Assembly (NCBI GenBank): GCA_036346395.1
Contig: CM070609.1
Coordinates: 45,146,777 to 45,210,776, forward strand
Reading direction: 5' to 3'
DNA from: Hsuehochloa calcarea
Taxonomy: Eukaryota; Streptophyta; Magnoliopsida; Poales; Poaceae
Length of the DNA stretch: 64,000 nucleotides
The notes beneath the pieces were generated by a model. It worked only from the letters and a program-made list of their open reading frames with translations. It had not been told where the DNA came from and did not search any database. The translations under genes were made by a program, and so were the position numbers. Shown piece by piece: positions 11,351 through 22,400 of the stretch; the stretch's first letter is position 1, and each line of letters begins with the position of its first letter.

Positions 11351-11600
11351 TGTAACACCCTGACCCAAAATCAGCTCAATGCCCAGCCCACCGTGGGGCG
11401 GACCCGCGCACACATAGCACCTCACTTATACTTTCGTCCTCGCTTCGTGTAAAAGGGTTAACTTGGAGGTGCTACGATTGGATCCAACATGCATTATATA
11501 CTAGTACAACTCACTTGAGACAAGCAATGTGGGACTAATCCCACCACACAACTCCTCATGGGCCACACGGGCCACGCTATGAGCAGGCCGGGGTATTACA
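11351..11600 (-). repeat. TRIM 5' LTR
   Basis: On the plus strand it begins TGTAACACCCTGACCC and ends GGGGTATTACA. It is preceded on its left by the iMet-type primer site (GATGCTCTGATACCA, about 11333-11349). Confidence 0.9.
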
Positions 11601-11605
11601 TGTAA

Positions 11606-12116
11606 GCTGTACGCTTCCCCATAGGGCATAAGTGAGTATTTGTTCGAAAGAGAAATGAAAATAATGAAGTTGTAAGAAATAAAGTAAGGATCGTTGCACA
11701 AGGTTTCACTCAACGACCAGGAGTCGATTATGAAAAACTTATTCCCCGGTCATGAGCAGAACTAACTTTAGATATTTAATCTCAATGACAATAAACGTGA
11801 ATTTAGAAATGAAATTGATGGATGTGGTAACTGCATACTTTTATGGGAACTTGGATTTAGATATTCATATGAAGGTACTTGAAGGTATCCCTATCCCGAA
11901 TCAAGACATAGCAAATAGAAATCTGTATAGTGTGCAATTTAGAAAGTCACTGTATGGATTGAAGTAATCAGGCAGAATGTGGTATAATCGCTTGAGCGAC
12001 TTTCTCTGCAAGAAAAGCTACATGAACAACGAGGATTTTCTCTGTGTTTTTATATGGTGATCTCAGGATGGATTCTATATAATCTCAATATATGTAGATG
12101 ACCTGAATATCATTGG
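11606..12116 (+). pseudogene. copia reverse transcriptase, N-terminal half
   Basis: It continues the frame broken by the TRIM: VAQGFTQRPGVDYEK (about 11700), then the catalytic-Asp strand as MKLMDVVTAYFYGNLDLDIH (about 11810) and FRKSLYGLK followed by a stop. It reaches the catalytic IYVDD box (about 12090), and five codons later the solo LTR interrupts it. Frameshifts and stops are present. Confidence 0.85.
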
Positions 12117-13974
12117 TGTAACACCCCAGCCCAACTTGGAAAATGATCTCAATCGTGGCGCCCTCAATGATCACATAAAAACAACAAAAGAGTAAGGGTG
12201 AGTCCACGACTCAGCAAATACATCAATATACAACGAACAATGATAAATCAACAGTACTCAATAACTTCATTATCATCATATGTACTTCTATTAACATTCT
12301 TATGCTGTTCTTTTCTCTTTGTTTCACACCCATTCATCTCATATCAATGCAACTCTACTCTACATGTCCACATGCTCTTCTTTCGCGTATACCGGTATAG
12401 CGTGAGTGAATGCTAGCGACAACATTCACTCTCAAGCCCACTCCTCCTCAAGGATCGGAGACATCCTCCACTCCCGTGGAGTTGTGATCAATCATGATCA
12501 CCTGTTCATATACAAAGATGCTTATGAATGCAAACATGCAGAATTTCATAATATTCATCATATCTATTTTTTTCCTCATGATTGTCAACAAGATATAACC
12601 ATACCATTCCATTGCTTACAATTAAATAAAAAATAAAAGCACAACAATAATGGTATTGAAAGATAAAGAAACACAGTGATCAATCATTGATCGCTGTCTA
12701 CCATGCACTTGCCTCAACCGTGCGAAGGTGGAAAACACGAAGAGGGCGCTGCCCTTGGAACCAAACTCTCACCTAGATTAATTTAACAAGCACTCTAAGA
12801 TAGCAATTCTACACAAAACAAAATTAGGAGAAAATACAAACTCGCTATAATCTCTAGTGCAAACCCAACTCCAAAATCCTAAATATCGATCTGTCCCCTC
12901 AACAGACAGTCATAATCTAAAATTCATAACTTTTTGACCAGAGATCCAAATGAGGCGTTCTTGGACCCTCTAGAAATCTTATCAAATTCCCCACCTAAAC
13001 CTAGTTGGAGATCTTTCCAAATTCGGCCATCTTCTATCCTTAAAAAACTGATTAACAGAACAAGTAATTTTCGTTAGGGTTTCTTGACAGCGGCACAAAA
13101 TCCAATGTAACTTTCAGTACACAAGGCCAAATTTTATTGTCTTTAGCTTTCTAGAAATATTAAAAAATGTCTACAATATTAGTTATGGTGAGATCCCCTA
13201 ATTAATCCATTAACTATTCGCTAATGACTGATTACTAATATCTGTCAGAATTACGATAGAATTGCATAACAATAGCGCCACAAAAATCATATCTCCCAAT
13301 CGGCTCATCCAAACGACCTGAACCAATACTCTATGGAAATCTAGCGACGTCGCCTACAACTCTCTAGGAGGCGTCCTGGTCAGAATCCATAGTTAACTAC
13401 CCCAAATTATGCAATCTCTATAGACTGCCAGAATCGATCTGCTACTAGTATCGCCTAAACGTAGGAATTAAACACCCAACTATCGAGATTAGGAATGTTA
13501 CCCTTGGAGTCGTGCTAGCCCAATGAACTCCCAGCGAGGTGCTCCTCCTTCTCTTCCTCTTCTCCCTACCTTCCCTCCCTTCTTTCTTCCACGGCCGACC
13601 ACCACAACGAGGAACCGGCAACCCCGGGAGACGGCAACACAAGTAGGGGCGGCAGGGGCACTCGGCTATGGGGGAGGTGGGGTGCCCAAGACCAGGGAGG
13701 GGCGGTAGCAGGGTGGGGAGGGGGCAGTGGCCTGGTGGGGAGGGGAGAGAGGTGGCGGCTGGGTGGAGAGGAGTGGGGGAAAAAGGGGGTGGCTTGGGTT
13801 TTGGGGGGAGCCACCCCCCTTTAGCCGGCCCCCTTGGGCTCCTGGGCTGCGGCCCAGGTTGGCGGAATTTTATGGTAAACCCCCTCAAAACAACAAAAAA
13901 TTCCATTTTTCAATTAATTTTTCTCTCCCGAGTCTTTTTTTCTAATTGTCCGATTAAGTTTTTGGGGTATTACA
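12117..13974 (-). mobile_element. solo LTR, Ty3/gypsy type, 1.86 kb
   Basis: It begins TGTAACACCCCAGCC and ends TTTGGGGTATTACA, with TG...CA ends and the exact target duplication ATTGG at 12112-12116 and 13975-13979. No internal pair of repeats, primer site or pol is present, so it is a solo LTR left by LTR-LTR recombination. The GC-rich block at 13500-13870 reads as a pyrimidine-rich leader on the minus strand, hence the assigned orientation. Frames inside the block are composition artefacts. Confidence 0.85.
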
Positions 13975-13979
13975 ATTGG

Positions 13980-14890
13980 GACCCTAGAAGATATTAAGAA
14001 AGCAAACTCTTACTTAGAGTCAGAGTTCGAAATGAAGACTTGGGTAAAGCCAAATATTGACTAGGCTTGCAGTTTGAGCATACCCTCGAAGGGATTTTAG
14101 TACATTAGTCAACCTTCACTTAGAAAATGTTAGAATTGTTCGACTTTGTAAAGACATATCCTTCGAAAGTGCCGATGGTCGGCAGATTCTTGCAGCAAGA
14201 CAAGGACCCGTACAGACCTTTAGAAGAGGGGGAGTAAGTCCTAGGACCGGAATCCCCGTACTTGAGTGCTACAGGAGCACTCATGTATTTAGTAAACTGT
14301 ACTAGACCGAGCATTGCATTTGCCGTGAACCTACTAGCAAGGTATAGTGCAGAACCTACCAAAAGACATTGGTAGAGAATAAATGACATCTTCCGATACC
14401 TCCAATGAAGCAAAGATCTCGGTCTGTTCTACAGAAAGAACCAAGACCTAACTATGACTAGCTATGCCGATGCTGGGTACCTGCCAGACCCACATACAGC
14501 TAAGTCGCAAACAGACTATGTATCCCTATGTGGTGGAACTGCAATTTCATGAAAATCGTCTAAGCAAAGTCTTGTATCTACTTCGACGAACCACTCGAAA
14601 ATCATAGCACTATACGAGACCTCACGAGAATATTCTTTGCTTCGGCAGAAGATTCACCACATCCAAAGTCATGTGGATTGAATACCACGCAAACCCCCAC
14701 TATTATCTATGAAGATAATACAACTTGTGTTGCACAAGTGCAGATGGGTTATGTGAAGAGTCTTTTCACCAAGCATATCAACCCTAAGTACTGCACATTA
14801 AGTCATGTGAAAATCTTGCAGATTTATTCACTAAGTCACTTCCAGCATCTAGTTTTGAAAGATACATACATGGAATTGGAATGATGAGAC
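13980..14890 (+). pseudogene. copia RT C-terminal part and RNase H
   Basis: It resumes the RT exactly after the solo LTR with LEDIKKANSYLESEFEMKTW. It continues through GALMYLVNCTRPSIAFAVN (about 14270) to the RNase H (SYADAGYLPDPHTAKSQTDY, about 14460, and YEDNTTC, about 14710). Stops occur about every 40-80 codons. The catalytic residues are partly recognisable but the frame is broken. Confidence 0.8.
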
Positions 14891-15184
14891 TTAGAGAAGT
14901 GCAGAATTCAGCGGGAGAATCTTCACGAACTCTTTATTAAAGCTTTATCACGAAGATCGAGTACCCCCAAAGAATAAATCCTGGAGATTAAATGAAATTA
15001 AGTGGATTGTACTCTTTTTCCCTTATGATTTTTTCTGAAGTTTCTCGGCTAAAGTTTTTAATGAGGCAATTCATATATCATAGCAAAATGTGCATCATGT
15101 ACTCTTTCTCTAAAAAATTTTCCACTAGGTTTTTATGGAGTTTTGATGTGACATTTACATAACAGATGAGTGCCCAAGAGGGAG

Positions 15185-15442
15185 TGTTAAGAAACCGAGC
15201 CCAGGTCAGGAGTACTGGCCCAATGTGGGCTCCTCATCCATCCAGTAAGCTATATAAAGGAGGGGGACTCAAACCATTATACGATAGTTTTCAGAAGAGC
15301 AATAAAGAGAAGGTAGAAGTCCCCTCATATCTCTGTGTTCAATTTATTATTCTGTTCTTGTATTCTTACATCGTTCTTACGATTCTGAATTTATTTACGA
15401 AGTAATTGATTGAACTGAACTCGTATGCGACAGTTCCTGAGA
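15185..15442 (+). repeat. 3' LTR of the copia element
   Basis: It is preceded by a purine-rich tract AAGAGGGAG (15176-15184) and starts TGTTAAGAAACC. It has the TATATAAAGG box and AATAAAG signal seen in the 5' LTR. It ends GTTCCTGAGA, where CA has mutated to GA, followed by the target duplication GTGTC (15443-15447). Confidence 0.9.
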
Positions 15443-15535
15443 GTGTCCTCCACGTACCCTTAACTCTTTGTTATATAGACCTATTGTTATTGAAACAGTA
15501 TAGTTATTGAAACCGAGCTGATGAATAGAGCGATT

Positions 15536-15580
15536 CTAGTAGTTACCAGAGCCCGTCGCGCGCATTTGCGCGCGTGTATA
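15536..15580 (-). other. GC-rich hairpin followed by CTAG (possible Helitron 3' end)
   Basis: On the minus strand an 8-bp perfect stem (CGCGCGCA / TGCGCGCG, 2-nt loop) is followed 17 nt later by CTAG (15536-15539). A GC-rich hairpin followed by CTRR is the Helitron 3' terminal pattern. Two things do not fit well: the usual spacing is nearer 10-12 nt, and the next base is A, not T. No 5' terminus was found. Confidence 0.25.
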
Positions 15581-15585
15581 AAACG

Positions 15586-15695
15586 TTGGATAGAGGAAGC
15601 TGATATGTTCGCGGCCGTCACAGGTTAGAGGAAGCTGATCTGTACTGAAACTTATTTCATACACTGCACCTTGGATAGAAGAAACTGATCTGTTC
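15586..15695 (-). repeat. three copies of a ~20-bp MAPK 3'-coding segment
   Basis: The sequence coding QISFFYP-like residues on the minus strand (plus-strand GGATAGAGGAAGCTGAT) occurs at 15586-15609, 15623-15643 and 15671-15695, with small differences. Only the last lies inside the recognisable terminal exon. This indicates local duplication of the exon end. Confidence 0.6.
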
Positions 15696-17072
15696 ACCTT
15701 TCATATACTCCTGCAGCATCTGTGGATGATACTCCGAAAAGCTGTTTGATTTTCATGAATAAGCAATTTCCAATCGACACAAATATATTATTAACCAAAA
15801 AAAGGAAACCCAAACTATTGCTCTCTACCTCTCGATTAATCAATTCTCTAACATCATCTTCTGTCAGCTTCCGTCTCTCAAATTAAAACTCGAGTTTTGA
15901 AACTGGATGTTTTGAGGGCTCACCGTTCCGCATTAGCAAGACTTGCAAAGTATGGACCAGTCAAAGACCCAAGTAAGATTAAAAAAGCAAAGTAAATATA
16001 GCATATGAATGGTTTGTTTGGATACATTGTAATCCGACTCTATCCCTGCCTATCCAAACAAACTCGAAAGTATATATAGTTATATATGTGTTTTGTGGAA
16101 CTGTAAAGCAGTTCTAAGCATCTATCATATTTCATTCTTGATGCACCAATTTGTTAATAAAGGTCCATTGCAAGCCAGTAAATTATTTCCTTCAAGCTCT
16201 ACTTAGTTATTTCTTTCATGATTTGTGCTGCTTTTTCTTCTACATATTTCGCATTCGTACATTAAGGGCACAAAAGATAATCACCTTTCTGCTATCTATG
16301 ACCTTGGCAGATTCGAAATGAGAAGGCCAGGAAATACTTAGGTTGCATGCGTTGGTTCATCATGTTAGAGAACTGTATGTCCTTGAATGTTACCGAATAG
16401 GAGGTTGAAGGATAAAAAAAGTGTGTGCTATAATATCTATGAAGTCAACATACCGGGGATAAGGTTTCTGATGATGGACTTCCAAGAAGATCTGTTGTAA
16501 GATCTAATTGGTGTACAGCATTCTTCCCAGGAATTAGTAGCCTTCCAGTGAGAAGTTCAGCGAATATGCCACCAAATACTCTAAATATCAACTGCAGGAG
16601 TGTATTGCATACACATTGACACTTATCATAAAGATAACAAATGGAAGCCTATAGCATAAGCATTGCAAAAGGAGTTCACAATATAGTGTTCTCTACAGGA
16701 ATGTTACTCCTCCAGTTTTCAGCCTACTTCATAGCTTGCGTTGACAGAAGAATTGTATGTATAAACAAGTACAATGAGAAATATCAATAAAAACTATACT
16801 GTATTGGTTACATCTTAACTGTGTATACTTCGTTAACCACAAACTGTAGATTATAGATTTTTTTAACGAAAAATAAAAACATCAATACAGACATATAACA
16901 TGTGACCCATTTCATGCATTAGAAACATCAATAGTGAACCTGCATATATAGTGCTCCAAAAGCATTAATCTTGATTGTATGAGACTATGAGTTCAAGAGT
17001 TAAAGATCTTACCTTGGAGAAAAAGGAGCCACACAATTCAGGTGCTCGGTACCATCTTCTTGCCACATAATC
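15657..17072 (-). pseudogene. TDY-class MAP kinase pseudogene (3' half, introns kept, one exon piece inverted)
   Basis: Exon-like blocks run in gene order on the minus strand. 17072-17013 encodes DYVARRWYRAPELC with a good acceptor and a GTAAGA donor; the activation-loop Thr of YVATRWYRAPE is Arg. 16604-16454 encodes YTPAVDI followed by TAG replacing Trp, then after a +1 frameshift FAELLTGRLLIPGKNAVHQL. About 15975-15829 encodes PYFASLANAER and the EPS..VSKLEF region with further damage. 15736-15657 encodes EYHPQMLQEYMKGEQISFFY and a stop. One exon piece (RNEKARKYLGCMR, 16311-16352) lies on the plus strand, an internal inversion. Exon boundaries match those of plant TDY MAPKs. The kinase N-lobe is absent: the Ty3 LTR begins 129 bp upstream. 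Confidence 0.85.
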
Positions 17073-17200
17073 CTTTGCAAAGCAGAACAATAAAAAAAAA
17101 GAAAATAGAAGGGAATGTGACAAACCACTTGACAATGAAGAGCGACCCCTGAAGACCATTGTGTATATGGTTAGATGGTCAGCACTGATCAGGCCCCATG

Positions 17201-20200
17201 TGAGGGGACTTCCGGGTTATTTTTGTAAGACTGAAGATTTCTCTGTCTTTTGAAAATAACTATGGACCTCAAGTAACTGAATTTCATCTAAACTCCATCT
17301 AAGTGAGTAGTTCTAACCAAAACTAGAGCCCCGGCGATCATAAATACTGCTCCTATGCAAGCACTATATGATGACCGGTTCTCTAAATGGTCCAAGTCTA
17401 CACTTAAACAAGTTAAAAGGGAATTCAAACACAGCGGGTATGCGACCGTATTGGCTCCCAAGACCAGCGACCAACACATTCATACCCTCATCAACGTCAA
17501 TCACAGTCATACAACATTCATACATTGACATATTAAAAGACATACAACACAGTAGTTCAACTCTACATCTATTATAAAAGGGCCGATCAGCCAAATTCAA
17601 TTAAGATCATTAAGTACCAGCGGAAGTAAGAAAGATAAAAAAGTCCAACAATGGTGTACCCCATAACCCATGGCAACCAACTGGGGGTTAAAGAATAGCA
17701 CTATTCGTTAGCGCTGCCAAAATCGGCGCTAACGAACTCGCGAGTGTGGAATCATCTTCACCTGAATTTGCAGCAACCGGGTTAAATACAAAATGTACTC
17801 GCAAGTCTTACACAAAGAAAAAAAAGTTATGCATGTAAGACAATCAAAGGATGGCATTAGTGACTTAGTTTTGCGAAAGCCGCAACAATTTTCATCCTAC
17901 ACATACTAGTTTTACAATTGCCATTTAGAAATCAGATTTGAAATAGGAGTAAAACAAGTGACAAAGTTATACATTGATAAACAAATAGATCAAACAAATA
18001 CCAAAATGGTAGCCCACTTTGATAAACTAAAATGCATGAACAACCGTTCACGCGAATACTAAGTTGTAACCATATCAATTTTAATCAAGAGACTATCGAC
18101 GATGTCATTCAAAACCAAGTGTTGTCCATAACCATGGACACGGCTATTCGAATAGTTTAATCCTTGCAGGGGATACTACTTTACCCACATGACTCGACTA
18201 GACCGTAAACCTCAGGAATTAACACACTTCCTATGGTGTGTCGGCCGGGGAAATCAAGATTTGGTGTTGTTTAGCAAGAAAGCCATATTGAGATGAGTCC
18301 CCCTTGTGAGATGAACCCGAAACTTAGTATAAATGACCAATAGCGCTTGTTAAACGGGCTCCCAAGTTGTGTTGGAGATACCGATACAATGTAAATAAAG
18401 AAAAATAGTGCTCCCATGCACATTATAGAAAATTGTATCGGCTCCTACGAACAAATGATCAATACAAGTGTCCTCACACCACCTGGGGCTTAACCCAATA
18501 AAACTCACCCCTTACTTATCCAAACGGTACCCATATCCTGCGTGTGGAAGTATGATTTGTACTTGGAATCGACAGTCCAAAGTTCGGTCCTCAGCGGTCT
18601 GGACAAGTCCACCACATACCTGATCTCGTGCACAAAGACACCCTCACTAACAACCTCTTGTCCAGACCAAAAACCATTTGAAATCATAAAGTTTAGACTC
18701 AATTAACCAGATATGACAATTTGGACCAAATCATAAAAGAAAAGTATGAGGTGTTTCCCATGATCGACGATTTAATCTCGTTAATTGTACTAATGCCATC
18801 TAGACTTGCATGGCTAAGCACTCAATACAAAATCATTACACCCATATATCCTTAAGAATATATGTACTGTAATTTAACAAGGATAACATGAAGAGTGGGA
18901 CATAACTAACCACACATCATAAAAATATTGACATATTAAAATAACATGCAAACAATTATCATTGCATTTTAAAACACTACTTGTCAAAAACTGAGATAAA
19001 TATGATGTAGAAAGAAAGTTCAAATGATGCTTGCCTTACTGGTATTTGAGTTGTTCACTCTCAGTAGTGTAGGATTCTACGCCGATCACTTCGGAATCTA
19101 TATAAAGACAACATCGAAGAAAACCTCGAGAAAAGGCAAAAAATTCAAAGTACTGAAAAATGCATGAAATTTCTACAGTAGCTAGATTATGATTTTAGAT
19201 GAATTTAGGTGATGAAGAAGGTCCACGGCGGCGAAACGGTTCTACGTGGAGAGGTCACTCCGTGCAAAGAGAAAGCAGATGAAGTGTCGGGTTAGCTTAA
19301 GGATGCTACGGAGATGGTGTAAACAAGCTGAATTAGGTAATGCCTTACCTAATCAGCATCGGGAAGAAGGGGGTGTTCTTCGGCCGAAACAGAGGAACTT
19401 TGAAATTTGCAGGCTCTTACAATGCATTAGTGAAATGAGTTGAGGGGATCTCGTCCTTAGTCACTAGAACACAAGATGACTCGCAAAGGCGAGGAGAAAG
19501 CTCACCCGATGCGATCTTTGCACAGAGGCGGCTTCGGGTGCACACTCTAGAGCTGATGTGGATACGAAGGTGTTCCGAAGTCTACAAGCAAATGCAAGGT
19601 CCGGCGTTAGTCAAGATGGAAGCGGCGTTGAAGAAGAATGAAAAAGGACGTGAGGGAACAAAGCTTACTTGAGAGGTGAGCAAGACTGAGCTTCTTCCTT
19701 CTCAGCCCCGAGAGAAGGAATGAGCTGACTGGACAAGCAGGAGGGGGTATTATCCTTGGACAATGACAGCATTGGAAGCTGTGTGAAGAGGCGACGCTTC
19801 GGGACTGGTCGAAGTGGGCAGCAAATTGATGGCGTGAAGATGCCCGTGGTAGAACGGCGCGGCCACGTGGCACAGGAGCTCTGCGTGGGCCCTAGCGCGA
19901 GGAGGGAGAAAGGCCCAACAAGTGGGCCCACAGAGACCGCGGCTCAGCGCAGCGCGAGCCGGGCTCGGGCGTAGTCTGTGCAATAAGTTGGTTTGGTCCA
20001 GTCCAGTGGCGCGATGCGTTTAGTTGGTTCGATTGAACCGAGTGGCCTAGGTCAGACTCGGGTTAGGTGGTTTGTTCGAAAACGAACAGGTGGTCGAAAT
20101 CGACTAGGTGGTCAAATTCGAGTAGGTGGTCGAAATGGTACTCGAATTCGAGTAGGCTGGTCGAAATGGTTGTCGAACTTGAGTAGGTGGTCGAATTCGA

Positions 20201-20815
20201 CTAGTGGTTGAAATGGCGGTCGAATTCGAGTAGACTGGTTGAAATGGCGGTCGAATTCGAGTAGGTTGGTTGAAATGGTAGTCGAATTTGAGTAGCTAGT
20301 TGATATCATGGTCGAATTCGAGTATCTGGTCGAAAATAGTAGGCTAGTCAAAAAATTGATTGGTTTGATTTTCATTGGTTTGCACTTTGACCGAGCCACT
20401 AAAATTAGCAAGTAAATTACTAAAATTTTGAAATTAATGACAGAGGTTACTAGATTACCTAGTACCCAGATAAATTTTCAAACATTATTGTTCACATTTT
20501 ATTTGCTTATTTTAAACTCCAAGCCGCAAGGCTAAATAGAACTTGGTTTGAATTTTCTCAAAGGTGAATTAAGTCCTATAAATTAGGAAAAAATCATATT
20601 TATTCATGATAAATATTATAGTATTTTAATAAATTATTTTACAGAGGTATTTGTAAGCACTTATTTCAATTTTTCTTTGGAGGTATTGATTTAGGTTAAA
20701 GTTTAATCTTTGTTTAAGATTTTCCAAGTATAATAATTGATGCAATACTTCAAAAACAATATGCATGTTGATGAGATGCATACTAGTTATCATTAATTAA
20801 CTTGGGGCTGTGACA
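17201..20815 (-). repeat. Ty3 element 1, 3' LTR (3.6 kb)
   Basis: On the plus strand it starts TGAGGGGACTTCCGGG and ends GGGGCTGTGACA. 17201-18135 aligns with 25292-26213 and about 20008-20815 aligns with 42088-42834. The middle (18136-20007) has no counterpart in the other LTR. Open frames within it are short and not recognisable. Confidence 0.85.
20090..20345. repeat. GTCGAA minisatellite inside the Ty3-1 LTR
   Basis: Degenerate tandem copies of GTCGAATTCGAGTAGG / TGGTCGAAATGG. The equivalent array in the other LTR is at 42170-42370 and differs in copy arrangement. Confidence 0.75.
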
Positions 20816-20830
20816 AACCTCCCCCCTTGC

Positions 20831-21490
20831 AAAGAATGTCGCCCCGAGATTCCGTTAGTTCGGAAACTGGACCGAAAAACTACAAGAGAAAGATACAACA
20901 TCTGTTGTTTTGATTTCCTTCTAAGATTGTGCTAAGATATTAAAGTCAAGGTTACAAAGCATTTCTATTACATTTTCCTTTCCATTGCTTTGTTTAACCT
21001 TTCATTTCTTGATTTGAAGGCACTTCAAGGAGAAGGAAAAGATCGGGACATTCGGTTCGCATCCGGTCTTCACGCTCTCAAGTTGCTTCATCCTCAGTAT
21101 AGTTGCTCCACTTAATTTTTAAGAAATTGATGTTTCAATTCCTCGTCTTGTGCTCCATTTCTTCAAGAATGCGAATCGGGTGTTCCCGATAAGAAAGATC
21201 GGGTTACAAGTCGAGTTCTTCCAACTCAGTGGCTTCGGTTGGGACTCAAAGGAACTTCTTCAGTTGTGAGACATGGAACACGTCGTGCACATCTGAGAGT
21301 GATGGTGGCAACTCCAATTGATAGTCCATCGATCCTTGCTTCGCTAGAATTTAGAATAGCCCGATGTAGTGAGGTGCCAATTTGCCTTTGATTTGAAAAC
21401 GATGTGTTCCTTTCGTTGGAGATACTTTAAGTAAACCCAATCCTCCACCTCAAAATTCAACTCACGACGACGACGATCGACATACGACTT
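20831..21490 (-). pseudogene. Ty3 element 1: 3' end of pol and linker to the LTR
   Basis: It contains the degenerate C-terminal integrase region, including the reverse of a SYVDRRRRELNFEVED-type chromodomain-proximal segment around 21430-21490. No intact frame. Confidence 0.5.
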
Positions 21491-22400
21491 CTAATGAGAT
21501 TGAACCGTCCGAAGTTGCTCCCGGATCACACGAACTTGCTTTTCGGGGTCCTCCACCAAGGATGGACCATAGAATGGTCTCTCCTTCGTCTCAGACCAGT
21601 TTAAAGGTGTCCCACAAGCTCTCCCATACAACACCTCGGAAGGTGACATTTGTGTGCTCGATTGAAAGCTATTGTTGTAGGAGAACTCTGCAAACGGCAA
21701 GCACTTCTCCCAATTCATGTCATAGGATAGCACACATGCTCGGAGAAGGTGTTCTAAAATTTGGTTCACACTTTCAGTTAGTCCATCGTTTGCGGGTGGT
21801 ATGCGGTGCTAAAAGATATGTTGGTTCCCATTGCTTGACGTAGGCATCTCCAGAAGTTAGACATAAACTGAGAGCCTTGATTTGAAACAATCACCTTGGG
21901 TACACCGTGGAGACAAACTATCCTTGAGATGGAAAGCTCCGCTAACTTACTCCCCTTGAAAGTGGTTTTGACGGGGATGAAATGGGGAACCTTCGTCAAA
22001 TGTCAACAATTACCCATATGGAACCGGACCCGGTTTGAGTCCTTGGAAGTCCGGTGATGAAGTCCATCCTGACTTCCTCCCATTTCCACTTGGGAATGGG
22101 TAGTGGTTGGAGTGTACCCACTGGCTTGAAGTGCTCGGCCTTAACTCTTTGACACATATCGCACTCAGCAACATACGGTGTGATTTGTTGCTTCATTCGG
22201 CTCCAACATAGTCTTTTCTTTAGATCTTGGTACATCTTGGTACTTCCTGGGTGGATGGAGAATTGAGAGTTATGAGCTTCCTTGAGGATCAATTCCCTCA
22301 AGGTGCTATCAAATGGAACCACCAAACTGTTCCCGAACTATAGGGCGCCTTGCGCATCCTTGGTGAAGCATTTGGCTTTGCCTTGCTTCATATCCTCTTG
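21491..22400 (-). pseudogene. Ty3 element 1 integrase
   Basis: Frames 22325-21996, 21999-21778 and 21769-21491 together give the zinc-binding domain (HNSQFSIHPG ... CDMCQRVK, the H-H-C-C pattern), the first catalytic Asp (VRMDFITGLP), a core segment (PKVIVSNQGSQF, where the usual SDRG reads SNQG) and FAEFSYNNSFQSS. Frameshifts separate the pieces, and the second catalytic Asp is replaced by Asn. Confidence 0.85.

Larger units (their letters stand above)
10906..11600 (-). mobile_element. TRIM (terminal-repeat retrotransposon in miniature)
   Basis: A 695-bp element with two near-identical LTRs (241 and 250 bp) around a 204-bp non-coding core. On the minus strand the core starts with a primer site TGGTATCAGAGC next to the LTR at 11351-11600, and ends in a polypurine tract (reverse of CTCACCCCCCCTTA, 11147-11160) next to the other LTR. 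The target duplication TGTAA is perfect at 10901-10905 and 11601-11605. It interrupts the copia RT frame. There is no coding capacity, so it must have been mobilised in trans. Confidence 0.93.
5773..15442 (+). mobile_element. Ty1/copia LTR retrotransposon, degenerate, hosting two nested insertions
   Basis: Two ~260-bp LTRs (5773-6032 and 15185-15442) bound a plus-strand gag-pol in copia order (gag, integrase, RT, RNase H). The target duplication GTGTC is present at 5768-5772 and 15443-15447. Removing the TRIM and the solo LTR leaves about 7.1 kb. The pol carries many in-frame stops, so the element is dead and relatively old. The 1.4-kb leader before gag is unusually long. Confidence 0.9.

Noticed and set aside
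13445..13997. 153-aa and 109-aa frames
   Set aside because: They lie inside a solo LTR with exact target duplications and are pure composition artefacts.
15657..17072. Functional MAP kinase gene
   Set aside because: No N-lobe, premature stop, frameshifts, a mutated activation loop and an inverted exon piece.
20090..20345. CRISPR-like repeat array
   Set aside because: Units are degenerate, contiguous without unique spacers, and sit in an LTR of a plant genome.
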